Below, one piece after another: positions 36,103-48,330 of a DNA stretch of 64,000 nt. Position numbers and translations under genes: made by a program. Numbering within the stretch: position 1 is the stretch's first letter; each line of letters starts with the position of its first letter. The DNA is taken from positions 1,996,758-2,060,757 of the forward strand of contig NC_037254.1 of the NCBI RefSeq assembly GCF_000002425.4, given 5' to 3'. This DNA comes from Physcomitrium patens (lineage: Eukaryota > Streptophyta > Bryopsida > Funariales > Funariaceae). The notes beneath the pieces are model-generated. The model was given only the letters and a program-made list of their open reading frames with translations. It was not told where the DNA came from and made no database searches.

Positions 36103-36196
36103 CTCCTGAGCGTCACAACTACAAAAAAGCTATGAACAAGGATTGAAAGTAGAATGTTATCTTGCCTAGATGTTGTTTCTTTTATAAAGAAGGTTT

Positions 36197-36489
36197 TTAT
36201 CTTGATTTTGATAGATGTTGTCGATGAAAAGCCTCCACCACCTTTGCTGCATTTATAAGATTCTTTATTGGCTCCCATGTGTGTTCACTAATATCATATC
36301 TGTGCCAATGGATAAGATATTCTAATTTATTTTGGCGCCGCCTTGAATCTAAGACTTCTTCTACTTCAAACTCTTCATTATTGTCCACTTCTATAGGAAG
36401 AGGTGGAACTTATCGTCTTCTTGGTATGTCCACTGTCTTGTATGGTTCAAGAAGAGATACATGGAATACTGGATGGATTTTTATTGACT
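36197..36489 (-). pseudogene. Chromodomain and end of integrase of A
   Basis: Continuation of pol beyond the B insertion. 36388-36197 reads FEVEEVLDSRRRQNKLEYLI then HWHRYDISEHTWEPI, a chromodomain with the usual aromatic residues, then a short basic tail and stop. In chromoviruses this domain directs integration to modified chromatin. Removing B restores integrase continuity across 36490 and 41913. Confidence 0.85.
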
Positions 36490-36493
36490 CCGG

Positions 36494-37027
36494 TGTCGTG
36501 TTGTAACATGAGTATACTGTGAAAATACAAGGTTTTTGGATAGGGGTCAGAAAAGGGACTTCGGGCGATCAATGCTGAAAGGTCGATGTATTGTACTAGT
36601 AAATCGGGATTTTAATGAAGTGAGTGTAATTACTCTTGAATATTTTATAAAATCAAAGTTACGTCTGTGATTGAAGAATTAAAAGGGTGTCTATAGGATT
36701 GAGTATGCGGAGTGAATGAAAATTTTTTGGGTTAATCTAACAAGACAGTCAGTGGATACAAGGTCGTGAGTATAAAGCAGTATTGCAGATTAGTAGATTG
36801 GATTGTTCGGGGTTCTTTGTAACGTCTAGAGACCTACCGGCTGGGGCAAAAAGGATTTTGGCGAGTAGTCGAAGGACATCCGTACAGATTTACGATATAT
36901 TCTTACAATCTTTTATATTCCAATAGTCAAAAACTGATAGACTGCTTGAATATTAATGAATCTCCATACTACCTCCTACAGCTAGACGCCCGGTGTATTC
37001 TCGAGCAGGAAAGCACGTAATACGACA
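36494..37027 (+). repeat. 5' LTR of B, 534 bp
   Basis: Matches the last 500 or so bases of the 3' LTR with several per cent divergence, mostly transitions, but lacks roughly 570 bp present at about 40840-41410 of the 3' LTR. Confidence 0.9.
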
Positions 37028-37030
37028 TAA

Positions 37031-37048
37031 GTGGTGAACCCGACGTGA
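37031..37048 (+). other. Candidate primer-binding site of B
   Basis: tggtgaacccgacgtgaa begins three bases after the 5' LTR. It is not the initiator-Met site; its complement would be the CCA end of another tRNA that I cannot name. Confidence 0.5.
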
Positions 37049-37131
37049 AAGCTTGAGGAGGAAGGTATTAGATTTTGTTTGATTTTATTTTTATTTTATA
37101 GAAAACGAAAATAAAAAATTTTGAAGGATCT

Positions 37132-38982
37132 TTGGGAGGAGTTTCTGGTGGGGGTTCTTCTAAAGGACAAGGTATGTACATGGATCCGTCTATTGCTAGT
37201 ATGTTTCAAGCCTTCTCATTATCAATGCAGCAACAGCAAAGCAATGATCGAAAAGAAGCTTTGGCAACCAAAGCATTCCAAGCAATGGTCAATAAAATTG
37301 ATCAATTTAATGGAAGGAATATTTCAAGGTATTTAAGATGTTATGTTCGTGAAATGGAATTAAATCGGGTTTCTGAGAAGAAAATGGTTGAATTATTTGG
37401 ACTTGCCATGATACCGAAGATAAGAGACCATATTACATCGATTACGGATCATTATGGGAATTCATGGAAGGTTTTTTGACATGCATTGAAAGACAAATAT
37501 TTCTTGGAAGATGCTGATCGCGTTACTAAGAAGTTCTTTCTGGAATGGATTGAACGGCCCAATAAGAATTTACAAGTAATAGAGCTACTAAAGGAATTTG
37601 AGAGGCAGTACTTTCAATTATCGAAGGTAGAAAAATTGACATTGGAGCCGAACAAAGTTGATCTATTTCTTCAAGCTTTTGATGGAGAATTGCAGGAGAA
37701 ATTGGAACTCCTTCTTGAAGACAAAGAAGAAGATGAAGGATTGACAACAAAGTGGAAGAACGTTGAAGATGCGGTGGGATTGCTTGCAAAAAGAGAAAGG
37801 AGGAAGGATAGGAGCAATATTCCAAAAACAATACAAGCACCCAAAGCTCCATTACATACAACACTACCAACAATACCTACAATTCAACCTTCGACATCCT
37901 TATCAAAGAAAGCAAATATTGTGATGGAAGAAATTATATGAGGAATACGAGATCTTGAAATCAAATTGGCAAGACTTAAAGAGAATACTTCTACAAACAA
38001 TTTGAAGAATGTTTCAAAACAAGGATATGTACAAAGATGCATTTGGTGTGATGACGCTTCACATACTAAGAAAGATTGCAATGAATTTAATAATATGATA
38101 TGGAAAAGAATTATTTGCTGAAAAGATGGAAAGATAGCATTAAAAGATAGGAAAGATCTTCTTCAAACCAATTTTGGCAAGGAAGGAATGAGAACATTGG
38201 TTCAAGATTACTTAAAAGAACATGAAACAGCAGCACGAGAAAGTGTAAGTTATGGTACTAGAGTAGATGATGACCTTGGTGGAAGTACGGAAACTAGTGA
38301 GTTTTGGGCTTTTGCCATTTCTACAATGCAAGAAGGGAAATTACCTCGAGAAACGTTATTGAGGACTGCAGCTACAATACGAGGTGCAACATGTTGGGAG
38401 GATCCTGTTGAGACTCTTTCAGTTCATGCATATATTGCTAAGAGCCAACATGAAGCTTTGATGGAAGAAAAGAGACGAGAAAATTTTGATGATACGAGAG
38501 AAAGAAATTCTTCTAAGAGGTAAACTCGAAGAGACAAGGCTTGGGAGGCAGCTTCACAAGAATTGCCTATAAAGGATACATCAGCATCATTGGAAGAAAA
38601 AACAAGGGAGACAAAAGATAAGGGCAAATCAATTGCTTATAAACTACTTTCTGACATTGAAGCGGCAACAAATTTGAAAGGGGTATTGGAAGAACGTATA
38701 TTAAACGCTAAGGTGGAATTCACATTGAAAGAAGTTTTGGAAATTGCAAAGAAGGAGTTTCATGATGTTATCATTGACAGTATTAAGTGAAAGATGCAAT
38801 TAATGGACGAAACTGGAATGAATCATACTATTGATGCAAGAATATATAAAGATGAAGAAGAGGTTGATATTGGTTACAAGCAACTAACAAATGAAAAGAA
38901 TGGGTATAATCAACGAGTACATTTCAAAGATTATAGTGATAAGGAAATGGAAACTTTGAGCTATTATACTCGAAAGCATTGA
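37132..38982 (+). pseudogene. gag region of B
   Basis: One frame with a handful of stops (TGA at 37477, 37939, about 38119, 38788 and 38980; TAA at 38521). It contains a helical gag-like N-terminus (MGGVSGGGSSKGQGMYMDPS; AMVNKIDQFNGRNISRYLRC) and a zinc-knuckle-like CIWCDDASHTKKDC near 38037. Most stops can be explained by TGG or CGA changing to TGA. Confidence 0.8.
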
Positions 38983-39003
38983 ACAAGGGCAACTACTGAG
39001 GTA

Positions 39004-40485
39004 TTGGTGAAAGTAGGAGATATAGAAGAACCAATTGTTACTTTAGTCGATCATGGTTCTGAAATAAATCTTATGTCTAAAGATCTTTATAAGAAGCAAA
39101 AATGGCCAATTGATATGGAACATGGATGGGCAATACAAGCAGCTAATAACACATGGGGCAAATTATATGGAGCTTGTCTAGATATCAAAATTTGGATTGA
39201 GGATGTTGCGACAGAGCAATATTTCTTTGTTCAAGATACAACGTCTTATCCGTTGATTTTAGGACAATCTTATATTATGGCAATACGGATGGAAACAAAT
39301 GAATTTGACAATGGTTCTGCTTATGCAAGGGTACGTAGCAAAGATGGGAGGAAAGCTGTACAATTTCTAACAGTACCTTCTAATCATGAACGGAATCAAG
39401 ATAGGTTGAAGGAGAAACCATTGCCAAAGATTGTTGAAGGATTTAAGGATTTTGGGGAGGTACTCTCGTGAGATGAAGGTACCTTTGATGTGAGTTTTAT
39501 TGGTATTTTGGAAAATGGAAATATTATGTATAAGAAAGTTGATGATTTTAAAAGAAAAGAAAGAAAAAGATTATATAATATTGAAGGAGAATTACGCAAG
39601 TTAGGTACATTGCAAGATGATGAGAGGATTTTAGGTGTTTATGAAGAAAATGGACTCGAAGATTCATTGGAATTGATTACATCTATTAGGTTAGGGGATA
39701 ATGATAAGATTGTTGAGATTCATTCGAGAGAGGTTTATACCATACTTGAATCTTTTCAAGCACCAGAAGTCATTGTAGAGACGAGATATAAAACGACAGA
39801 TAAGAAAGTAAAGCCTGTTGCCGGACCATTACCAGAAGATTCTAACGAACAAATGGGAGAAGTATCAAAAGAAGCAAGTTTAAGAGATCCAATGAGTATT
39901 GGACATCAGTTTACTAAAGAGACTTTTGAAGAATTGAAGATTAGTTCTGATGGTTCTTTATTGCTGGAGGAAATTACTTGCTTCAAAAAGATGTTGGCTA
40001 AACAAGGTAGATCATTTGCCTTCGAATCTTATGAAATTGAGTATGTGGATCCGAATATTATAACACCTATGGTTATCTTCACTGTATCCCATGTACCTTG
40101 GAATCTAACATCGATTCCAGTACCGAGGGTACATTTATCTAAATTGGTGGAACTATTAAAAGAAAAGATGAAGATGAAAATATTGGAACCCTCATTTGCG
40201 TCATATTCTAGTCGATGGTTTATGATACCTAAGAAGAATGGGTTACTACGGTTTATTCAAGATATGTAATCGGTGAATGCAATAACTGTCAGGAATGCAG
40301 GAATTGGACCTATTGTGGATGAATTTGCTGAGGCGTTTGCAAGAAGGGCGATTTATTCAATGGGTGACTTGTATTCAGGTTATGATCAATTTCAACTTGC
40401 CAAAGGAAGTAGAGATATGACAACGATGAGGACACCACTTAGATTGGTTAGAATGTGCACTCTTCCTCAAGGCACGACCAACTGA
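39004..40485 (+). pseudogene. Protease and partial RT of B
   Basis: Same frame as gag. Protease: VTLVDHGSEINLMSK (active site D-H-G; usual D-S/T-G) and PLILGQSYI near 39250. RT: WFMIPKKNGLLRFIQDM near 40215, then TAA (an expected Gln codon), then YSMGDLYSGYDQFQLAKGSR near 40360 and LPQGTTN near 40465 followed by TGA. The catalytic box FLDDVPIKG is near 40555. The rest of RT, all RNase H and integrase are absent. Confidence 0.85.
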
Positions 40486-40579
40486 GTTGGACATATGATG
40501 AATGGGATGAATAAGGTATTGAGAGATTTTATTCCGGAGAAGACTATGCCTTTTTTGGATGATGTTCCTATAAAAGGGT

Positions 40580-40800
40580 GCAGGGAAGAGAGTGAAATTG
40601 TTTAAACAAAGATATGTAGAAATAAATATAAAAGACCTTAATGAAGACATAGATATTCTGCAGTAGGAAGATGAAATTGATTTGGATAGCAGAGACGATG
40701 GAGATGGACTAGACGAAGATTTGGAGAAGATATTATGAATCAAACAACAACTAGGTTAATTGGTGCATATTGGAGGATGCACAGGTTCAGAGAGAGTGGA
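40580..40800 (+). pseudogene. C-terminal pol tail and polypurine tract of B
   Basis: Immediately after the RT fragment the frame shifts to an acidic tail (DEIDLDSRDDGDGLDEDLEK near 40670-40730) that would normally end the polyprotein. The tract gttcagagagagtgga (40785-40800) directly precedes the 3' LTR and fits a polypurine tract. The junction near 40580-40600 marks the internal deletion. Confidence 0.65.
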
Positions 40801-41912
40801 TGTCGTGTTGTAACACGAGTATATCAAAAAAATATAAAGAAATGAGACTTTTATTAATGTTCAATTACCTCGAATATTGGGAGCAATGACCGATTTCAGT
40901 GCCAATATTCAGGAGCCAGTTCAGACACCCCATCACAGTCGGTCAGGGCATACTTACCAGTAACAAAATACTCCGTTCGAGTCCAATAGTGGGAGTCAAT
41001 AGAATCAAAAGGACAAAATTGATGACTGAGCGAGCCTGACGTGAAGGACCAATTTGACCTAATTACGGAAACATCCAAGTCTTACTACAGGCCTCTTAGC
41101 CAATATGAGACCTGATTTGGTCGGGCGACTCTATGTGGTCACGATTACAGGGATTTTGATTCCGTTTTAGGCTGTCCTGTTCTCTGTACCATTTCAGGAA
41201 ACGTTGTTTTCGAAAAAAGAACCTTTTAAAAGGCAAAAAATGGAAGAGAAAGCTTTGACGACGGGACCAATTCCAGATCCAAGATGGAAGATTGAAGAAA
41301 TTCAGAGGCTAGGGTTTGAGAGAGGGGGAGAAAAAAATATTCGGAAATGGTTAGGGTAGAGGAGAGGATTCAGATTTTCAAGAATTAGGGAGGTTAAGAA
41401 AAAGAGAGGATACAAGATTTTTGGGTAGGGGTCAGAAAAGGGACTTTGGGCGATCAATGCTGAAAGGTCGATGTGTTGTACTAGTGAATCGGGATTTTAA
41501 TGAAGTGGGTGTAATTACTCTTGACTATTTTGTGAAATCAAAGTTACGTCTGTGATTGAAGAATTAAAAGGGTGTCTATAGGATTGAGTATGCGAAATGA
41601 ATGAAAATTTTTTGGATTAATCTAACAAGACAGTCAGTGGATACAAGGTCGTGAGTATAAAGCGGTATCAAAGATTAGCAGATTGGGTTGTTCGGGGTTC
41701 TCTGTAACGTCTAGAGACCTATCGGCTGGAGCAAAAAGGATTTTGGCGAGTAGTCGAAGGACATGCGTATAGATTTACGATATATTCTTACAATCATTTA
41801 TATTTCAACAGTCAAAAACTGATAGACTACTTGAATATTAGTGAATCTCCATACTACCTCCTATAGCCAGATGCCCGATGCATTCTCGAGCAGGAAAGCA
41901 TGTAATACGACA
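40801..41912 (+). repeat. 3' LTR of B, 1112 bp
   Basis: Begins tgtcgtgttg and ends taatacgaca. The extra internal segment compared with the 5' LTR includes a GC-richer part (40860-41200) and purine-rich repeats near 41290-41410. Confidence 0.92.
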
Positions 41913-44900
41913 CCGATAGATGTAAACGATATGCAACTGGATTGATTTGTATAGAAATAGAAAATGGTCTCAGTCTTTGATAGTCCAACTTGTCACAAGG
42001 ACGAGTGGTCTTGATATTGTGATAAAGTAGCCATACCTTATCACCCAAGTAGAATGGTGGTTGTTCCTTTCAATAAACATCTGCATTGATCTTTTGTTGT
42101 TCTTGAGCCTCTTTTAACTACGCCTTCATCGTTGCATGTAGCTCTGACAAATGAATCACCAAATCTTTCACAGTAGAATTATCAACTTTTGAAAAGTCAA
42201 AAGTATCAAGTCATAGATGATAACCATAATTAGCAAAGAAAGGTGTTTGTTTTCTAGAAGAATAAACTGTATTATTGTAAGCAAACTGTGCCAATGACAA
42301 AAGAGTTGTCCAATCATCTTATTGGTAGTTAATGGTACATCTTAAATATTGCTCCAAAACTTGATTAACATGCTCCGTTTGTCCATCAGTTTGAGGATGG
42401 AATGTCGAAGATAGTTTTATATCCACTTTTAAAATCTTGAAAAGATTCTACCAAAATCTTGATATAAATTGAGTTTCTATATCTGATATAATATCCTTGG
42501 GTAATCCATGATAGCAATAGATATTTTCAAGAAAGAGCTTAGTTGTTTCTTCACCTATGATAGATTTTGTACACGGTACAAAATGTGCCATCTTGGTAAA
42601 ACGATCTATTATCACAAATATAGAGTCATAAGAACCTGAGATTGGAAGATCCGTGATGAAGTCCATAGAAACAAAAGACCATGGTTGTTCTGGAATGAGT
42701 AATGGCTGAAAAAGTCCAAAAGGTCCATGACGAGGAGTTTTTGATCTCGAACAAACATCATAAGATTGTACAAAATCTTTGATTGCTTTTCACATTTGGA
42801 GCCACTAAAAGTCCTTGGATATTAGTTCCAAAGTTTTATTGTATCCAAAATGTCCTGTTGCTGGAAAGTCGTGACGAGCTTGAAGAATACGTAAACATGC
42901 TTCTCCTTCTGGAATATATAGGCATCCTTTGAAATAGAGTAGGTTGTTTTTGAACTCAAATTTAGAGGGATCATGAGATTTAAAAGAATTGTTCTTGATA
43001 TCATGAACAAGAAGGTCTGAAGACATACTTATTCGGACTTGCTTGATAAAAGTTAAATCAACAGTCATTGTTGATTTTATTGCTCGAAGATGAAATTGCT
43101 TCGGCTTCAAGAGAATCGTTCTTTGTTGCTCAAAAGCTGCATCTCCTTCTTTTGGTGTTAAATAAGAATGTCTAGATAAGGCATCGGATAAACTTTGTTG
43201 TTTTTTTGGTCGATAAGTGATGATTAATTCGAATCTTGATAAAGACATGCTCCAACGAGCTTGACGATGATTTAATACACGTGTCGACATGAAATACTCA
43301 AGGTTCTTGTGATTCGTATATACAGTGACTAGATTAGAAGCGCCTTCAAGTTAATGACGCCATTCTTGAAAAGAATCCACAATTGCAAGAAGTTGTTTGT
43401 CATGGATCTCATAATTGATTTCTGCTACTAAGAATTTTTTTGAATGAAAGGCTACTGGATGAAGTTTGTCATCTGTTCCCATTTGTGATAAAACCACACC
43501 CAGAGCAAAGTCGGATGCATCTGTTTCTATAAAGAATACTTTGGAAAAATCAACATGATACAAGATTGGTGCAGAAACAAACGTTGTCTTCAAAGATTCA
43601 AAAGCAACTTCTGCTTCTTGATTCTATTGGAGTTTATCTTTACAAGTCAAACGTGTAAAAGGAGCTGCAACTCTACAGAAGTCTTTGATGAAGATCCGAT
43701 AGTAGTTGGCAAATTCTAAAAAGCATTGGACATCTCTTACCATTTTTGGGATCTTCCAATCTATAATAATTTGAACTTTCTTAGGATCCATCATAACTCC
43801 ATCATTTGAAATGATGTAATCTAAGAAATCAACTTGAGTAGTATGAAATACACACTTTTCTATCTTGGCATAGAGTCTCGCATCCCTTAATTTTTGTAAT
43901 ACATGATGAACATGAAGTTCATGTTCTTTTGAATTTTTAGAATAGATCAAGATGTCATCTACATAAGAAACCACAAAATCGTCCAAAAACTCTTGAAAAA
44001 CATCATTCATTAGATATTAAAAAGTTGTTGGTGCATTTGTAAATTCAAAAGGCATGACATTGTATTAAAAATGTCCATACCTAGTTCGAAACGTAGTCTT
44101 CCATTCATCTCCTTCTTTGATGCGTACTAGATTGTATGTTCCTCGGAGATCTATTTTTGTATAGATCTTAGCTTGATTTAGCTGATCAAGAAGTCCAGAT
44201 ATTAAAGGTAGTGGATATCTATTCTTGATGGTAATCTTATTGAGTCCTCGATAATCAACATACATCCGCAATGATCCAACTTTTTTCTTCACAAATAGAA
44301 TTGGAGCTTTTGGCGGAGATTTAGAATGGCGTATGAAATTCTTGGCTAGATTTTCTTCAATATACTCCTTGAGTTCAGTCAACTCATTTTGTGATAAACT
44401 GTAGATTGGTCCAAATGGCGGTTATACTCCTTCTTGAAGATTAATTGAGTAATCATAGGGACGATGTTCTGGGAGTGTATCCACATTTTATTTTTTCGAA
44501 TACATCTTGAAATTCTTGATATTGGCTTGGAATGCCACTTGAAGTCTTTCTACCAGTAGAAACAAGTGTGGCATAAATAATATATGGTGATCTTTTCATA
44601 GGAGCATGCAAGAAAGCTTTTACACCTATAAACACGAGTTTAATTGAACTAGACTTATGACTCTCTACTTGATTAACTACACTGTTAGTTATACTTTTAG
44701 AAAAAATAAGAGTTTGAGAAATCCAATCTATTTGACGATTGTATTTTTCTAACCACGATAAACCTAAAATAACTAGATTAGAGGGAGATTTAATGATATT
44801 AAATACTACAAAGCTATTATGACTATTGATTATTACTTCTATAAGAAGGGTTTCATGAGTAATATCTCTAGAAGATAATGTACGACTTCTACATGAACAA

Positions 44901-45100
44901 GTTTAGTTTTCTTTACTAAAGATATGCTATGTCTTTTGGTAAATTCTTCATCTAAGAAATACACTGAGGCTCCTGAATCTAATAAGGTAGAGGCTTTGTA
45001 ATGTTTAGGTTCTAAAATAACATTTAATGTAAAATAAGGAGAGGGCTTTGAGGAGAGAATAGGACCTTTACTAGATGTTGTGCAAGGTTCCAACCGCATG
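41913..45100 (-). pseudogene. Gypsy pol remnant of A
   Basis: Right to left: protease LLDSGASVYFLDEEF near 44990; RT 44382-43624 with [11 protein letters not shown] and intact catalytic YVDDILIYSKN near 43950; RNase H 43593-43150 (FFIETDASDFALG; YRPKKQQSLSDALSRHSYL); integrase zinc region near 42870-42770 (GHFGYNKTLEL, later CSRSKTPRHG); core 42666-42300 with MDFITDLP, DIETQF, HPQTDGQTEHVN. The frame is broken by about a dozen stops, so no full protein can be made, but individual domains are well preserved. Confidence 0.92.
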
Positions 45101-45104
45101 GTCC

Positions 45105-46111
45105 CTATTGTAGCTGGACAAACTCGTTTTTCGACATATTGTCTTCTTTTATAGTCATACTCCTAATTTTGTAGTTGCGTCGTTTCTTTGGACAATGTTG
45201 AGCAATGGGTTTTGGTTCTCCACAATATAAACATAATCCTTCTTGACGACAGTGAGTCTTTTCTTGCTCAATAAGAGGTTTGAAACGTACTGCATCAATT
45301 TGCATATCCTCTACTTCCGAATGTATGTATTGAAGAGGTGTTGGTGTTGCCATTGAATTATAGTAACCTTGAGGTCTACTTGTACGGTTCTCAGATCGAA
45401 ATTCAAAAAGGTGATTGTCGCACTTCAAAGTAAAGTCAATTGCTTGACTCAATGTTTGAAGATCAGATAAGTTGAGCATTAATTTTTTTATCTCATATTG
45501 TAATCCGTAGAAAAATTGGTTAATAAGTGCAGCATCATCCGACTTGATATCAGTTACAAGTTATCAAAATTGTGAAGCATACAACGTTACTGATCGATTG
45601 CCTTGTCTTAAAATACAGATCTTATTGGTTGCAATATGAATTACATCATGTTCTCTATACATGGATTGAAACTCTGTCAGAAAGCTTCTAGATTTTTTAA
45701 TATTGGATCTCGTTGTTGAAGAAAAGATGAAAACCACGATAGTGCTGAACTTGAAAGAAGCATACTAATGAATCTAACTTGTGATCCTGGAGTTAGATAG
45801 CTTTGGGGTTGAAGTTCAATCACAAGTTGTACTTGATTAATAAATCCTCAAAACTTAGATCTGGTGCCATCAAACTTCTCGGATAGGGCAATTCTTGGTT
45901 CTCTAACACTGGAAGGGCGTTCTACTATAGGAGAAAGGACATGATTTGGTGCAGATGTTGAAGTAGCTCCAATCATTTCTATATCTTCACTTCCTGTCAA
46001 TCTTGTTGCTCCTTGTAGTGGTAAATTGAGTTGATGCATCGCAAGCATTAACTCCCTCAATTGCTCTTACATTTGTGCCATTGCACTCTTCATTTCAACA
46101 AGTTCTGCCAT
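45105..46111 (-). pseudogene. Gypsy gag remnant of A
   Basis: ATG at 46111 (MAELVEMKSAMAQM) then a stop, MRELMLAMHQLNLPLQGATR, PRIALSEKFDGTRSKF, then decayed capsid frames and a nucleocapsid near 45200 reading CLYCGEPKPIAQHC. The zinc-ligand His kept in C (KHATQHC) is Pro here, so the knuckle would not bind zinc normally. Confidence 0.85.
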
Positions 46112-46323
46112 GGTAACACTTAGAAAAGAGAAGATGTCTTATATTGCTCAAGAAGAATAGAAGAGAGGACTTGAGAACAAAGAAAATACTAAGGACACTA
46201 TCAGTTCAGAAGAGGATAATCCGCAACTTCTAATATGCTTATATCTTATCAAGAAAAATGGGTAATCCACTCTTAATCAAGATTAGACAAAGCTTTGATA
46301 TTGTAGGTGTACTCTTGTTAATC

Positions 46324-46874
46324 TCTCAAGGATAAGAACTCAATAAAAAAGCAATTCAGACAAGTGAGCCTTCTCTCAAAGAAAAGTAACAAAATATAAA
46401 TAAACAAGTATGTATATTGAAAGAAAAATTGGAATGGCTATTGCGAAAAGACAAAAAAACTAGAGACGCTTGAAATTAGACTGGAAGCAAGAAAGGAGTT
46501 GACAAGAGTGAAGAAGGCTTCACTCTTGTCTCTATATATACTATCTAACTAGAGGCTACATGGCGACGTTCTATAGGACCTCCAATATGTGTTGACTTTG
46601 TAGGACACATGCCTTGACTTATAAGGTAAGTTTTTCTATATGTGGGCCATATAGTTAGCTTGGTCTTCAAGCTAACAATATGTGTGGCACATGGCCAACT
46701 TGTTGACCACGTTTTTAATCCAAAAAGTGAATTAAAGATATCTATGAAGTCAAAGCAGCATCTATGAAGCTTTTAAGAAGCTTCTATATCAAATACTATA
46801 GAATTAACTTATTTTTACCTACTTTTACTTACTTCTACATATTTATATATGTAATTATGAGTATGTCCATAACA
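46324..46874 (-). repeat. 5' LTR of gypsy A
   Basis: 551 bp; right end gtccataaca. Perfect hairpin arms 46501-46513 and 46518-46530 next to the TATA tract from 46531. Close to the 3' LTR, with differences mostly transitions. Confidence 0.92.
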
Positions 46875-47188
46875 CCTTTTCCTATTTGTGAACAAATCAA
46901 TCATGTTGCTTATTGATTATATCTATTAGAGTCTATAAAAATCCACCTTGTATTTCACATGTCCCTTCTTAAGCCATATAAGATAGTGGATATCTCGAGA
47001 AAAAGACAAATACCACCTCTTCCTATAGAAGTGGATAATAATCAAGAGTTTGAGGTAGAAGAAGTCTTAGATTCAAGACGGCATCAAAATAGGTTGGAAT
47101 ATCTTATTCATTGGCATGGATATGATATTAGTGAATGCATATGGGAGCTATCAAAGAATCTTGTAAATGCAGCTAAGAGAGTTTAAGC
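46875..47188 (+). pseudogene. Integrase end and chromodomain of C
   Basis: Continues the pol of C after A. 46959-47186 encodes PLPIEVDNNQEFEVEEVLDS then NRLEYLIHWHGYDISECIWE, a chromodomain. Confidence 0.85.
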
Positions 47189-47325
47189 CTTTCATTGATG
47201 ACATCCATCAAAACCAAAATAAAGAATAACAAATCTTTGCTATAAAAGAAACAAGATTAGAAGAAGATAATATTCTATCTTCTATCTTTTTTTTGTAGCT
47301 TTTGTATATTTGTGATACTAAGGAG

Positions 47326-47748
47326 ATAAAGAATCAACAACAAGCAGATTCATCTCAAAAGCTTTCATTTGTGAATTTACCAAACAAGACATTGTGATTC
47401 GAACCTTTATGATGACAAAATTGAGATAAAATTCCTCAAGAATAATATGTCCTTCTTCAAAAAAATGGCGAAATATAATATGTTTGGTATCACGATCTTG
47501 GAAGAGACTCCTAATTTTTTGTAATTTTATTAGAAGTAGGAACAACTCTTGACAGTATTTCAAATATTTTATTTGAAGGAAGTTACAAAGACCTCAACAA
47601 TGACCAAATAATAGGATAGTCTTCTTGCCTTGGTATGAGACACTATCGATGGCTATGAAGGCTTATCAATCATTTTCAAAGAGAACAAAGATCAAAGTAT
47701 GTAGCAAATATAATTTACTATATCTTGTATTTCATCAATATGTGAAGA
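47326..47748 (+). pseudogene. Extra ORF after chromodomain, copy in C
   Basis: Collinear with the A and F copies; the ATG is changed to ATA at 47326. It keeps a TGG codon near 47485-47510 where A and F have TGA (followed in all by YHD), and shares FEGSYKDLNNDQI. Several stops. Lies between chromodomain and 3' LTR. Confidence 0.55.
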
Positions 47749-47786
47749 CTACTCTTCATGGAACTTGTCTCTAGAAAGAAGGGTAA

Positions 47787-48325
47787 TATCATAGAAATAC
47801 ATAAGTATTCTAATAAATATCTATATAATTAGGTAGAAATAGATAAAAATAGATAAAAGTAGGTTAATTTCATAAGACCTTTTAGAGGAGCTTCTTAGAA
47901 GCTTCATAGAGGTTGCTTTATTTTATAAGTATTTGTAATTGATTAATAGATTAGAAATTTGGTCAACAAGTTAACCACGTGTTGGTAGCTTATAGAATAA
48001 GCTAACTATGTTGCACATATATAAAAAACTTGCCTTACAAATTAAGATACATTTCTTGCAAAGTCAATACGTTTTAGAGGTCTTACAAGACATTGCCATG
48101 TAGCTTCTAGTTAAGAGTATATATGGAGGCAAGAATGAAGCCTTCTTCACTCTTGTCAATGCCTTTCTAGTCATTAGTCTTATTTCAAGACTTTTTAGTA
48201 TTCTTACTTTTGGCAATAGCCATTTTAGTTCAATATTATATCATCTTTGAGTGACTTTTCAACTCTTTCTAGTGATACATGAGTGTATTAAGGATTTTCT
48301 TTCCTCAAAATTCATGTCCTTGATA
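47787..48325 (+). repeat. 3' LTR of C
   Basis: 539 bp, starts tatcatag and ends ccttgata (ancestral TG...CA both C/G-to-A/T changed). Hairpin at 48128-48157. Confidence 0.88.
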
Positions 48326-48330
48326 TCTCT

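Larger units (their letters stand above)
36490..41916 (+). mobile_element. Internally deleted gypsy-type element B, distinct lineage
   Basis: LTRs 36494-37027 and 40801-41912 have matching inverted ends TGTCGT...ACGACA. Four-base TSD ccgg/ccga (36490-36493, 41913-41916). A single plus frame runs gag, protease, RT and stops after the catalytic box; the remaining RT, RNase H and integrase are missing, and an acidic tail precedes the polypurine tract. The RT (YSMGDLYSGYDQFQLAKGSR; FLDDVPIKG) differs clearly from the chromoviruses around it. Youngest insertion in the stack by position. Confidence 0.9.
35083..46879 (-). mobile_element. Ty3/gypsy chromovirus A, with B nested inside
   Basis: Two LTRs of exactly 551 bp (35088-35638, 46324-46874), same orientation, on the minus strand. 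Exact five-base TSD ccttt at 35083-35087 and 46875-46879; removing A restores the integrase of C (gacctttt joined to cctatttg). gag, protease, RT, RNase H, integrase, chromodomain and an extra ORF run from right to left. It is the best preserved member of its family here, with long open pieces. Confidence 0.92.
24813..48330 (+). mobile_element. Ty3/gypsy chromovirus C with nested insertions
   Basis: 5' LTR 24818-25311 continued at 30595-30644 (interrupted by copia D); gag and pol 30860-35087, interrupted by gypsy A and resumed at 46875; 3' LTR 47787-48325. Exact five-base TSD tctct at 24813-24817 and 48326-48330. Both LTRs are about 540 bp once D is removed. C sits in minus-strand element G. 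Confidence 0.88.

Noticed and set aside
35862-36146. Plus-strand ORF opposite the extra ORF of gypsy A
   Set aside because: The sense frame is shared by three element copies in element orientation; this antisense frame appears to be its shadow.
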